Assembly: GCA_035361075.1 (NCBI GenBank)
Contig: DAOSBX010000002.1
Span: 62,001-126,000 of the forward strand
DNA: 64,000 bases
Source: Candidatus Hydrogenedens sp.
Lineage (GTDB): Bacteria; Hydrogenedentota; Hydrogenedentia; Hydrogenedentales; Hydrogenedentaceae
Reading direction: 5' to 3'
Below, piece after piece: positions 1-8,357 of the stretch (position 1 is the first letter of the stretch; each line of letters begins with the position of its first letter). A program made the translations under genes and the position numbers. The notes under the pieces are model-generated. The model saw only the letters and a list, made by a program, of their open reading frames with translations. It was not told the origin of the DNA and did no database searches.

Positions 1-660
1 AGGTCCTGCTCTCATTTTTTAATTAACAGGGGGATAAAAATTCTGGTGATTGCATGTAATACTGCCTCATCACAGGCTTTACCCATGTTAGAAAAGGAAG
101 CAGACATCCCTATATTAGGTGTAGTAGAACCTGGAGCCTTATCTGCTGTCAAAACCACAAAAAATAAACAAGTCGCTGTTATCGGAACAGAGGGGACAAT
201 TGCCAGCCAATCTTATGTCAAACACATAAAAAAAATCGACCCAAGCATTAATGTTATTTCAAAAGCATGCCCTTTATTTGTACCTTTAGTCGAAGAAGGC
301 TGGACCAAAGGAAATATCCCCTTTTTAGTTGCTAAACAGTATTTACAACCTATCATAGACAAAGGAATTGATACGTTATTGTTAGGCTGTACCCATTACC
401 CTTTGTTAATTCCTATTATTAAAAAGGTTATTGAGAATAAAAAAATAAAAATTATTGACAGTGCAGAAGAAACCGCAAAAGCTGTTTTTGAAATACTACA
501 AAACCACAATATGTTAAATAAAAATATACATAAGAAAACCAACACTATTCTGAATTTTTTTGTAACAGATAGACCAGAAAAGTTTAAAACCATAGGCAGT
601 AAATTTTTAAGAGAAAAAATAGAACATGTAGAGTGGATTGATATACCAATTCTATCTTAA
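1..660 (+). CDS. murI: Glutamate racemase, 5'-truncated by window edge
   Basis: Converts L-glutamate to D-glutamate for peptidoglycan precursors in the cytoplasm. The reading frame is open from base 1 and enters as RSCSHFLINRGIKILVIACN, which is internal racemase sequence, so the real start lies upstream of the window. Both catalytic cysteines are visible: CNTASS (Cys codon at 55-57) and GCTHYPLL. A GTG at 46 lies inside the conserved core and cannot be the true start. About 219 residues are present against a usual 260-280, so only the N-terminal portion is missing. A deacetylase and tsaD follow in the same direction. The family is certain; only the start is unknown. Confidence 0.96.
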   Translation, partial: RSCSHFLINRGIKILVIACNTASSQALPMLEKEADIPILGVVEPGALSAVKTTKNKQVAVIGTEGTIASQSYVKHIKKIDPSINVISKACPLFVPLVEEGWTKGNIPFLVAKQYLQPIIDKGIDTLLLGCTHYPLLIPIIKKVIENKKIKIIDSAEETAKAVFEILQNHNMLNKNIHKKTNTILNFFVTDRPEKFKTIGSKFLREKIEHVEWIDIPILS

Positions 661-686
661 TAATAAACAATGATATTTATTAAACA

Positions 687-1574
687 ATGTTATTTAAAAT
701 AAAACCATTAAATAAAGACGAACTTAAGACAAAGAATAAATTCTTTGTTTTGCTATCTTTTTTGGTAGTTAATTCTATATTTTGGGGGACAAATAATGTA
801 GAAAATCGCTCTTTTACAGACAATTTTGATATTCAACACCAAAAAGAGGTTAAAAATGGTGAAATTGAAGAGAATAATTTAGGTGCCTGTGGTGTATTAG
901 AACAAAAGCAAAAACCTAAAATTGCTATTATTCTTGATGACGGTGGGTATAGAAATCCATCAGGTGAAATAGCATTAGAATTGCCCAATAAAATTGACTT
1001 TTCAATCTTACCAGACACTCACTATGGAAAAGAATTAGCTAAAGTTGCTGGTGAAAAAGGATTCGAAATTATGATCCACATGCCTATGCAAACCAAACAT
1101 GGAATAGCAAAAGGTTCCCTACCATGTGAATTATTGGTTAATATGAGCGAAGATGAAATTAAAGAAAAAACAAAAGAAGCGATCAAACAATTTCCAAATG
1201 CAAAAGGAGTTAATAACCATACTGGTAGTGTTTTTTCTTTAGATGAGGACGCTCTTAGAAAATTTATGAAAGTTCTCAAAAAGGAAAAACTATTTTTTGT
1301 TGATAGTATTGTTGTTAGTAATAGTAAAGCCTTTAATGTGGCTGTAAGTGAAAAAGTACCAGCATTGCAGAGGGATGTTTTTTTAGACCATGAATATACA
1401 AAAAAAAAGATTCAAGAAAACATTAAGAATCTGAAAAAAATCGCACAAAAAAAAGGCAGAGCAATAGGTATAGGTCATTTCAAAGATTTAACAATTCAAG
1501 TATTGAAAGAAGAACTACCTAATCTGGAAAAACAAGGATTTGAATTAGTACATGTTTCGGAGTTATTCCCATGA
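687..1574 (+). CDS. Divergent polysaccharide deacetylase family protein
   Basis: 295 residues. An N-terminal hydrophobic stretch (about residues 18-37) suggests a signal anchor or signal peptide, so the protein probably acts in the periplasm. The core from about residue 70 shows the divergent polysaccharide deacetylase (YibQ/DUF610-like) pattern: PKIAIILDDGG, then FSILPDT, then IMIHMPMQT, then NNHTGSVFS. The Asp pair and the two His-containing strands are typical of that family. Its substrate is not settled; a role on envelope glycans is inferred from the fold and from murI upstream. The gene starts 26 nt after murI and its stop overlaps the tsaD start in ATGA (1571-1574), so the two are probably translationally coupled. 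No clear ribosome binding site precedes the ATG. Confidence 0.85.
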   Translation: MLFKIKPLNKDELKTKNKFFVLLSFLVVNSIFWGTNNVENRSFTDNFDIQHQKEVKNGEIEENNLGACGVLEQKQKPKIAIILDDGGYRNPSGEIALELPNKIDFSILPDTHYGKELAKVAGEKGFEIMIHMPMQTKHGIAKGSLPCELLVNMSEDEIKEKTKEAIKQFPNAKGVNNHTGSVFSLDEDALRKFMKVLKKEKLFFVDSIVVSNSKAFNVAVSEKVPALQRDVFLDHEYTKKKIQENIKNLKKIAQKKGRAIGIGHFKDLTIQVLKEELPNLEKQGFELVHVSELFP

Positions 1575-2569
1575 CATATACATTAGGGATTGAAACATCT
1601 TGTGATGAGACGGGTATAGCAATAGTGAAAGATGGTAAAACAGCAATAGTAAACCTTATTACAAGCCAAGTACCTATACATTCTACCTATGGCGGTGTGG
1701 TTCCAGAAATTGCTTCAAGACAACATCTTATCCATATATCCAGATTAGTAAATAAAGCAATTTCAGAAACAAATATACCTTCTATAGATATGGTAGCAGT
1801 TACACAAGGACCAGGTTTAATGGGTTCTCTTCTTGTAGGTGTTAATTTCGCAAAAGCATTTGCTTGGGCACAAAAAATACCAATAATACCTATTCACCAT
1901 ATTGAAGGGCATATCTTCTCTTCAATGCTTTCAAACCATAGCCCAGATTTCCCTTTTCTATCCCTTGTAGTCAGTGGTGGACATACAATGTTGATTAAAT
2001 GTAAAGAACCACATAAATATGAAATCATTGGAAATACCAGAGATGACGCTGTTGGAGAATGCTTTGACAAAGTGGCACGTATTTTAGGTTTGCCTTATCC
2101 AGGAGGACCGTCTATACAAAAAGTTTCTGAAGATGGGAATCCTTTTGCTTTTAAATTTCCACAAGGACTGGCAAATAGCGAATCACTCGAATTTAGTTAT
2201 AGTGGCCTTAAAACAGCTGTATTATATAAAGTTCGTGAAATCCCTGAACAAGAAAAAAATCCACAATGGTTGTCAGATATTACAGCGAGTTTCCAATGGA
2301 CAGCGATTGATGTTTTAATAAACAAAACAAAAATCGCTTTGAAAAAAACAGGGATAAAATCATTGGTTATTGCTGGTGGTGTCTCAGCAAATGCACTACT
2401 CCGAAAGAGAGCCAAAGACGAATTAGACGCAGAAGTATTTCTTCCAGAAATGCAATATTGCCTCGATAATGGAGCAATGATTGCATCAGCAGGGTATTCA
2501 AGAATAGTAAACGGATATACATCCGACTTCACATTTACTGCTAATCCCTCATTACCTTTAACAATGTAA
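1571..2569 (+). CDS. tsaD: tRNA threonylcarbamoyladenosine biosynthesis protein TsaD
   Basis: 332 residues, normal for bacterial TsaD (Gcp/YgjD). With TsaB and TsaE it transfers the threonylcarbamoyl group to A37 of ANN-decoding tRNAs. Visible motifs: GIETSCDETG at the N-terminus, STYGGVVPEIASR, the metal-binding HHIEGH (His109, His110, His114), SGGHTML, and a C-terminal CLDNGAMIASAG nucleotide-binding segment. It overlaps the deacetylase gene by 4 nt. Its stop lies 8 bases from the stop of the convergent lipoate ligase-like gene. TsaB and TsaE are not in the window. Confidence 0.97.
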   Translation: MTYTLGIETSCDETGIAIVKDGKTAIVNLITSQVPIHSTYGGVVPEIASRQHLIHISRLVNKAISETNIPSIDMVAVTQGPGLMGSLLVGVNFAKAFAWAQKIPIIPIHHIEGHIFSSMLSNHSPDFPFLSLVVSGGHTMLIKCKEPHKYEIIGNTRDDAVGECFDKVARILGLPYPGGPSIQKVSEDGNPFAFKFPQGLANSESLEFSYSGLKTAVLYKVREIPEQEKNPQWLSDITASFQWTAIDVLINKTKIALKKTGIKSLVIAGGVSANALLRKRAKDELDAEVFLPEMQYCLDNGAMIASAGYSRIVNGYTSDFTFTANPSLPLTM

Positions 2570-2577
2570 AGATTGTT

Positions 2578-3315
2578 CTACCTCCGATAATTCCACTCCA
2601 AGTTAGAATATTTGTTTATAGCAAGGTTTTTTATATCCTCTATATTTTTGTTTGATAATGAAAAAGAGATTGTATCTTTTCCAAAGGCCGTAAAAATAGT
2701 ATCTATGATTTGCTCCTTCGATAGCGGTAAAGTCCCAACAAAGTCCCTATGATTCCTTCCGTCACGATATTCAGGTTGCTTCTGGGGTATTCTTAATACT
2801 CGTTCCATTAAGTCATAATTAACTGAATACAGGATTGTTCCATGATGAAGTAATACTCTGCTACTTCTTCGTTGAGCATTCCCAGAAAATTTTTTGTTAT
2901 TGAAACAAATATCGCTAATTCCTTTAATTGTAGTATGTAATCCATAATTATTTCTTAAAACGCTAATTAATGGTGATAATAAAATATAATACGACTCACG
3001 GATATTTCTTAATTGAGGATAGAGAACAAGGTCTAAAAAAAGTGAATAATTTATACATCCAGGACCCTGTAAAACAGCACCTCCAGCACTGCAACGTCTT
3101 ATAATCTTTATCCCTTCCTGTCTGCAAACATCTAAAAACACCTCATCTTGAACCTTTTGTGAACTGCCTAATACTATAAAATACTCATCACATTCCCATA
3201 TCCGTAATAGATTATATTTTTCGAAAAAGGTATTTTTAGAAGAAAATAAAAATTCCTCTACAGCTATATTTTCCTCTGGTGTAGTAAATGAGTTTATAAT
3301 AATATATGTATTCAT
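2578..3315 (-). CDS. Lipoate-protein ligase A-like (BPL/LplA/LipB fold) protein
   Basis: 245 residues of the biotin/lipoate ligase fold. The family's RRxSGGGAV loop appears as RRCSAGGAVLQG followed by CINYSL. The catalytic-lysine region appears as KKFSGNAQRRSS followed by HHGTIL. It should attach lipoyl or octanoyl groups to a lysine on E2 or GcvH proteins in the cytoplasm. At 245 residues it lacks the accessory C-terminal domain of E. coli LplA. A ligase, an octanoyltransferase (LipM/LipL type) and an amidotransferase cannot be separated by eye. No lipoylated target is encoded nearby. It is divergent from pilT. Confidence 0.82.
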   Translation of the reverse strand: MNTYIIINSFTTPEENIAVEEFLFSSKNTFFEKYNLLRIWECDEYFIVLGSSQKVQDEVFLDVCRQEGIKIIRRCSAGGAVLQGPGCINYSLFLDLVLYPQLRNIRESYYILLSPLISVLRNNYGLHTTIKGISDICFNNKKFSGNAQRRSSRVLLHHGTILYSVNYDLMERVLRIPQKQPEYRDGRNHRDFVGTLPLSKEQIIDTIFTAFGKDTISFSLSNKNIEDIKNLAINKYSNLEWNYRR

Positions 3316-3334
3316 AAGATTTGGTTTGTTGATA

Positions 3335-3348
3335 TAAATTATAATTTA
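3335..3348. promoter_or_regulatory. 14-bp AT palindrome in divergent lplA-like/pilT gap
   Basis: TAAATTATAATTTA is a perfect inverted repeat in the 83-base gap between two divergent genes. It contains TATAAT-like hexamers on both strands. A second TATAAT (3363-3368) lies 30 nt before the pilT ATG. No convincing -35 hexamer is spaced correctly, so this is a weak promoter candidate. In DNA this AT-rich a 14-bp palindrome can arise by chance. Confidence 0.25.
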
Positions 3349-3398
3349 AAACTAAACTATTTTATAATAAATAGAAACTTTTTGAAAAGGAGAGATTT

Positions 3399-4481
3399 AT
3401 GCCAATACCCTTAAAAGAGTTGATGGAAATGGCAATAAATAAAAATGCATCTGATATCCATCTCAAACATGATAACCCACCTATATTACGAATTGATGGT
3501 ATATTAAGAAGAATAGAGGGGGACAATCCCTTAACAGATGACGACTTAAAAATCTATCTAAGTGAAATTGCATCTCCAGCGGATATTTTAAAATACGAAA
3601 AAGTTTTTGAATTAGACATATCCTTTTATTACGAAAACAAAGCACGGTTCCGTGTAAATATTTGTCGTGACGATGGACACGTTCGTATTGTTATGAGAAT
3701 TATTCCATTAAAAATACTAAACATCGACGAACTTAATTTGCCTTCTATATTAAAAAAATTATGCAAATTGAAAAATGGTTTAATCTTAATTACTGGTCCT
3801 ACAGGTAGTGGAAAATCAACAACATTAGCCGCGATGATTGATGAAATAAACAACACAAGACCTGAACACATTGTTACCATTGAAGACCCATTAGAATTTG
3901 TTCATAAAGATAAACAAAGTATTATTACTCAAAGAGAAATAGGTCATGATACACTCTCTTTTGCAAACGCACTACGCGCCGCATTACGACAAGACCCCGA
4001 TGTAATTCTTATCGGTGAAATGCGTGATACAGAAACAGTCCGCACAGCTTTATCATCTGCAGAAACAGGGCACCTTGTTTTATCTACGTTACACACTGTA
4101 GATGCAGTAGAAACATTAAACCGAATAATCGAATTTTTCGAACCCCACCAACAAATGTTTATAAGAAAACAATTAGCAAGCGTCCTTCGTGCTGTCGTTT
4201 CCCAAAGAATTGTTCCATTAGCATCAGGTACAGGAAGATGTGTCGCCGCTGAAATACTTATAGGAACACGTGCTGTTCGTGACTTTATAGAACAAGGCAA
4301 ACCTTTTAGAGATATTGTTTCACTAATACAAGAAGGAAAAGACCAATACGGAATGCAAACATTCGACCAAGCCTTATTCGATTTATGGGAACAAAAGAAA
4401 ATCTCTACAGATATAGCATTGAGTTACGCTACTTCACCAAAAGACTTAAAATTGAAAATGCAGGGGTTGAATGTTCGTTAA
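3399..4481 (+). CDS. pilT: PilT-family twitching motility ATPase
   Basis: 360 residues, normal for the retraction ATPase of type IV pili, a cytoplasmic hexamer that disassembles pilin. The N-terminal PAS-like domain has the usual ASDIHLKHDNPPILRIDG segment. The Walker A is GPTGSGKST (residues 133-141), the Asp box is VTIEDPLEF, the Walker B is DPDVILIGEMRD, and the His box is GHLVLSTLHT. The C-terminal helix around PFRDIVSLIQEGKDQYGMQT matches the AIRNLIRE region of PilT. A strong Shine-Dalgarno, AAGGAG, lies 8 bases before the ATG. No other pilus gene is nearby. PilU-type paralogues look similar, so the exact subtype is less sure than the family. Confidence 0.93.
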   Translation: MPIPLKELMEMAINKNASDIHLKHDNPPILRIDGILRRIEGDNPLTDDDLKIYLSEIASPADILKYEKVFELDISFYYENKARFRVNICRDDGHVRIVMRIIPLKILNIDELNLPSILKKLCKLKNGLILITGPTGSGKSTTLAAMIDEINNTRPEHIVTIEDPLEFVHKDKQSIITQREIGHDTLSFANALRAALRQDPDVILIGEMRDTETVRTALSSAETGHLVLSTLHTVDAVETLNRIIEFFEPHQQMFIRKQLASVLRAVVSQRIVPLASGTGRCVAAEILIGTRAVRDFIEQGKPFRDIVSLIQEGKDQYGMQTFDQALFDLWEQKKISTDIALSYATSPKDLKLKMQGLNVR

Positions 4482-4830
4482 TACATATCCATCAAATCTC
4501 AAAAGAAAAACAGCATCTTTAATGTTATTGTAATATATAACATCATAAAACATTACATATCTATAAATATGGGCATATAACGATAAAAACACAAAAATAA
4601 ACAACCCCTTCCCCAAAAAATAGAAATAATGTAAGTGAGACCTCCTTCTTTAATATGTTCTCAAAAAAATCATCCAGTATTTCATTTGATTATTTAATTT
4701 ATAATATTATATTATCGTATCCTGTAAATATTATTTTATAAATACAATATAATACATAATATATATTTATTACATATTATTTATAAATTCAATAATTAGT
4801 AATATTACAATAAATAAAAAGGATTGTATT
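4482..4830. other. 349-base AT-rich intergenic region before the FadL-type gene
   Basis: No open frame of note. A hairpin with perfect 7-bp arms (4522-4528 and 4537-4543, loop 8) lies about 40 nt after the pilT stop, but it has no T-run and is not a standard terminator. The downstream half is almost pure A/T with several TATAAT hexamers (for example 4700-4705 and 4748-4753), none with a clear -35. It probably holds the FadL gene promoter and a long leader. I recognise no riboswitch or small RNA. Confidence 0.5.
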
Positions 4831-6051
4831 ATGTCAAATAATTCCAAAATAAGCAATAATACAGGTAAAACTATTCTTCAAATTCTAATTATTTCTATAA
4901 CTATATACTCATCATATCTTTATGCAAACGAAGGTGTTTTTGTTTTAGGTAATGACGCATATCAATTGGGTAGAGCATCAAGTGGAATTGCAAGTCCAAG
5001 AAGTGCTTATTGGTGCTATATGAACCCTGCCAGTATGGTTGAATTAAATAAAAGATTAGACTTAAATTGGTATATCGTTAAAACAGATATTGAAATGCAC
5101 CCACGAGGACTGATAGGCAATCGTTTCGAATCACCCTTAGAAGGAGATGGGCTATTTAATATTGCCTCTGGAGGTATGATTATCCCTTTGGATGTAGGAA
5201 CATTAGGAGTTGGTTTATATGTCCCGAGTGGCACAGGTGTTGATTATCAAAATTCACGAAACATTCTTTCAAGATTATGGAATGCAGACAGAAAATTATT
5301 TTATCAACATATGAGATTAGTTGTAGCCTATGGATATAAATTTGATAATGGTTGGGCAATTGGTGGAGGTATTCACGGCTCAGTATCACGATTTAAATCC
5401 GACCATATTACATTATCTCTCTTGCCAACAGAGGGGGATTTTGATTGGGATGAATCTTATGGAGCTGGATTTAATTTAAGTATTTACAAAAAATGGGAAA
5501 AATTTGCAATAGGTGCGACGTATACATCAAGACATTGGACAGAACGATTCCAACATTATAAAGATTTACTTCGTTATCCATTAGACCAACCTCAAATATT
5601 AAATGCAGGTGTCGCCTATGATGTTAATGATAAATTAACATTAAGTCTGGACTTTAAATGGCTAAATTGGGAAGGTATCCCAGCCTATGGTAGAGACCTT
5701 ACGGACGGTGGTTTCAACTGGGTTAACCAATTCTGTACAAAACTTGGTGTTGAATACAGAATAAATGACAAAACAAGAATACTTGCGGGATATAGTCATG
5801 GAAACTCCCCAATAACAGAAGACCATGTGTTTTTAGCTGGTTTAGTCCCTGTTTTATGTGAAGACCATTTTACATTAGGACTGGCAAGAAAAATTACAGA
5901 GCATGATGAGGTTAGCTTATCGGGTGTAGTGGGATTAAAAAATAAAATGACCGATACAGGAAACGGGGATTTATTATCACATTTAGGGCAAGGAACGGAA
6001 CTCAGTACTGGCGGATTCTCAATAGTTCTTGGCTACACACACCATTTCTAA
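4831..6051 (+). CDS. OmpP1/FadL/TodX-type outer-membrane transport protein
   Basis: 406 residues. A signal peptide spans about residues 13-32 and ends near YANE. The mature part is rich in alternating aromatic and glycine strands and ends in HHF, the C-terminal aromatic expected of an outer-membrane barrel. The N-terminal segment with YMNPAS and the following GGMIIPLDVGTLGVGLYVPSG match the FadL family, whose members admit long-chain fatty acids or other hydrophobic compounds through a lateral opening. AAGGA lies 7 bases before the ATG. It stands alone after a long AT-rich leader. The substrate is unknown. Confidence 0.85.
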   Translation: MSNNSKISNNTGKTILQILIISITIYSSYLYANEGVFVLGNDAYQLGRASSGIASPRSAYWCYMNPASMVELNKRLDLNWYIVKTDIEMHPRGLIGNRFESPLEGDGLFNIASGGMIIPLDVGTLGVGLYVPSGTGVDYQNSRNILSRLWNADRKLFYQHMRLVVAYGYKFDNGWAIGGGIHGSVSRFKSDHITLSLLPTEGDFDWDESYGAGFNLSIYKKWEKFAIGATYTSRHWTERFQHYKDLLRYPLDQPQILNAGVAYDVNDKLTLSLDFKWLNWEGIPAYGRDLTDGGFNWVNQFCTKLGVEYRINDKTRILAGYSHGNSPITEDHVFLAGLVPVLCEDHFTLGLARKITEHDEVSLSGVVGLKNKMTDTGNGDLLSHLGQGTELSTGGFSIVLGYTHHF

Positions 6052-6133
6052 AACAAAAAATCGTTATCTAAATTAATCACTAAAACTTTCAATTTTTATC
6101 CATAAATTAAACAGGAATTATTTGACAAGTAAT

Positions 6134-6164
6134 CAAACATTCGTTTGAAACAAACAATTGTTTT
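6134..6164. promoter_or_regulatory. Tandem inverted-repeat operator for the TetR regulator
   Basis: Two copies of CAAAC-N4-GTTTK occur in a row: 6134-6147 (CAAAC ATTC GTTTG) and 6151-6164 (CAAAC AATT GTTTT). Their centres are 17 bp apart. The second contains the perfect 12-bp palindrome AAACAATTGTTT. The pair lies 43 to 73 bases before the start of the TetR gene and overlaps the predicted promoter. This is what an autoregulated TetR efflux operon would show. Binding is inferred. Confidence 0.6.
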
Positions 6165-6174
6165 ATATTAGAAT
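6145..6174 (+). promoter_or_regulatory. Putative promoter of the efflux operon
   Basis: TTGAAA (6145-6150) and TAGAAT (6169-6174) are separated by 18 bp. Each matches the sigma-70 consensus at 5 of 6 positions. The second operator repeat fills the spacer, so bound repressor would block polymerase. A perfect TTGACA also occurs at 6122-6127, but it has no good -10 partner. Confidence 0.45.
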
Positions 6175-6206
6175 ACAAGAATATCTTTAAAAAAGAGCTC
6201 AATTTC

Positions 6207-6857
6207 ATGAGTATTCAAGACTATACAGACAAATATAAAAAGTTAGAACTTATTGAAACCGCAGGTCCTCTTTTTGCCGAATTAGGCTTAAAGGGAACCT
6301 CCATAAGAAGTATTGCAGATAAATGCAAAGTTAATATTGCTTCTATAAACTATTATTTCGGTTCAAAAGAAAATTTTTATACAGAAACACTTCGCTATGT
6401 TGCGTGGCAGGTTCAATGTCCACTGGCTCAAAAAATCTTAAAAGATCCCAAAATAGATTTTTCTTCAAAAAAAACAAAGTGTCAAATAATACAAAATTTA
6501 ATCAAAGAACGAGTGCAAAATTATCTTTCTGATAAATACCCCATGTGGTATGCGAAGTTATTACTTAGAAGTCTTATCGAGCCTCCTACCATGTTTGAAA
6601 CTGTGATTTCTAACACATTTATCCCAGAATTGAATGCATTGGTCGAAGTTATTGCAAAATGTGTTCCTGAAATAGACAAAGAAAAGTGTAAATTTTGGGC
6701 TTTTTCTATTCTCGGTGAGATTTCCTTTTACGTATTTGCGGAACCCGGTATTAAGATGTCTTTGGGATTAACAGAGAAAAAATATAATTCAAAAATTTTG
6801 GAGCAACTGCAAAATCACATAACAGGTCTAATCCTAAAAGGTTTAGGACTTACATAG
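6207..6857 (+). CDS. TetR/AcrR-family regulator, CecR-like
   Basis: 216 residues. The N-terminal helix-turn-helix spans about residues 20-55 with GLKGTSIRSIADKCKVN followed by IASINYYFGSKENFY. The NIASINYYFGSKE recognition-helix segment resembles CecR (YbiH) proteins. The larger, less conserved C-terminal half would bind a ligand and dimerise. As first gene of an efflux operon, 12 nt before tolC, it most likely represses the operon and is released by a pump substrate. The double inverted repeat upstream is its likely site. The inducer is not predictable. Confidence 0.9.
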   Translation: MSIQDYTDKYKKLELIETAGPLFAELGLKGTSIRSIADKCKVNIASINYYFGSKENFYTETLRYVAWQVQCPLAQKILKDPKIDFSSKKTKCQIIQNLIKERVQNYLSDKYPMWYAKLLLRSLIEPPTMFETVISNTFIPELNALVEVIAKCVPEIDKEKCKFWAFSILGEISFYVFAEPGIKMSLGLTEKKYNSKILEQLQNHITGLILKGLGLT

Positions 6858-6869
6858 GAAGAAAATGAC

Positions 6870-8357
6870 ATGATGAACAAGAAAAAAGAAGGATTTCATT
6901 CTTTAGATATAAAAATAATCATACATAAGAAACTTTCTCTTTTGGTTGTTGTCTCATTATTTCTTATTTCATCTTGTGCCCATAAAAATGACATTACAAT
7001 TCGAGAAAAATCAATTCACGAATTTCAGAGAAAAATAGATGAACAAACACCTGAGATTATTAAAACAAATAAAGAAATAAGTTTAGAAGAATGTATTCAA
7101 TTAGCATTAAAAAATAATACACACGTAAAAACATCAGAGATTAATAAAAAGATTGCCCGTTTAGAAAAAAATATGGCTTTTGCTAATTTTTTTCCACAAA
7201 TCAATGCAGAATTTCAAGTAGTAACATACGACCGTCAACCGATGGTAGATATAGGTCCTCTATCAACTGCAATGCAAGATAAAACAATCCGAATAGCAGA
7301 CATTCAATTACAAATGCCTATATTTGCACCTGCCACATGGTTTATTTACGACTTAAGTAAACGGGGCGTTGATATTAGTAATTTAGTTTACAACTATACA
7401 TGCCAGATGATCTCACTACAAACAACCGCTTTATATTTTCAAGTATTAGCGTTAGAGAACATAAAAAAATCATTAGAAATGCAATATGAAGCATCAAAAA
7501 AGCTTGTTGAACAAATGGAACTATTTTACGAAGAAGGGCTTATCACCCAATCGCAAAAGGAACAATCTATTTTATTAAAACAATTGAAAGAAAGGGACTT
7601 AAAACAATGTGAATATGAAATTAACAAAGCAAAAGCACAACTAAACAGTGTTTTGGGGATCCATCCTTTGCAAGAAATAAAACTATCAAAAAATATTGAA
7701 ATTCCTTCAACAACGGACTCATTGGAAGATTTAATTCTTCAGGCATTAAAGAACCATCCTCAGATTCAGATAGAAGACAGAAAAGTTGAAATTAGTGAAG
7801 ATGAGATAAAACTTGCCATTACCCAGTTTTTGCCATTAGTTGGAGGCTTTTCTAAATGGGAATATACTTCCAATTCGTATACAATGTATTCCCAATCAGT
7901 GTTGTATGGCATACATAGTGTTTTAACCTTGTTCAATGGATTTGCAAACATACAACAATACAGAATTGCACGAGAAAAGAGAGAAAAAGCCTTTTTAGAA
8001 CGAGAAGAAACAGCATTATCTTTAATTGTGGGTGTTATTAGAGCAAAAAATGATTTAGAAAAAGCTAAAGAAGACAGTAAATTAGCACATCAAGCATTTA
8101 TTTACCAAAAAGAAAAGTTTAGAGAAGAAAACGAGAAATGGAACGAAGGCATGATTACGGAGGTAGATTTAATCAATCTACAGGCGGAACTTGGAAATGC
8201 TGAGATTAACCAAATAGTTGCACAAATACAAGAACAAATTGCTCGTGCTGTTTTGTGGAATTCTATCGGAAAAACATATATGGGAAATTCAATATACTGT
8301 TTTGAAGCAGTTAATACGTCTAATGAAAAGGAGCAAAAAAACAATGGAAAAGAATAA
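6870..8357 (+). CDS. TolC-family outer-membrane efflux lipoprotein
   Basis: 495 residues. The N-terminus carries a lipoprotein signal with lipobox LISSC (about residues 29-33), followed by CAHKND. Two long, partly repeated helical regions (about 75-280 and 290-470) begin with SLEECIQLALKNNTHVK and DLILQALKNHPQIQ, the duplicated outer-membrane efflux protein pattern of TolC. It should form the outer-membrane exit duct for the MFP and RND proteins encoded next. It follows the TetR gene by 12 nt, with AGGAAG as ribosome binding site. Its last 14 bases overlap the start of the MFP gene. Confidence 0.92.
   Translation: MMNKKKEGFHSLDIKIIIHKKLSLLVVVSLFLISSCAHKNDITIREKSIHEFQRKIDEQTPEIIKTNKEISLEECIQLALKNNTHVKTSEINKKIARLEKNMAFANFFPQINAEFQVVTYDRQPMVDIGPLSTAMQDKTIRIADIQLQMPIFAPATWFIYDLSKRGVDISNLVYNYTCQMISLQTTALYFQVLALENIKKSLEMQYEASKKLVEQMELFYEEGLITQSQKEQSILLKQLKERDLKQCEYEINKAKAQLNSVLGIHPLQEIKLSKNIEIPSTTDSLEDLILQALKNHPQIQIEDRKVEISEDEIKLAITQFLPLVGGFSKWEYTSNSYTMYSQSVLYGIHSVLTLFNGFANIQQYRIAREKREKAFLEREETALSLIVGVIRAKNDLEKAKEDSKLAHQAFIYQKEKFREENEKWNEGMITEVDLINLQAELGNAEINQIVAQIQEQIARAVLWNSIGKTYMGNSIYCFEAVNTSNEKEQKNNGKE

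Noticed and set aside
2197..2532. Minus-strand ORF inside tsaD
   Set aside because: It is fully contained within a well-supported gene and its translation shows no family features; the same applies to the other antisense ORFs.
8218..8343. Upstream extension of the MFP gene inside tolC
   Set aside because: It would hide the lipoprotein signal; AAGGAG and the lipobox support the ATG at 8344.
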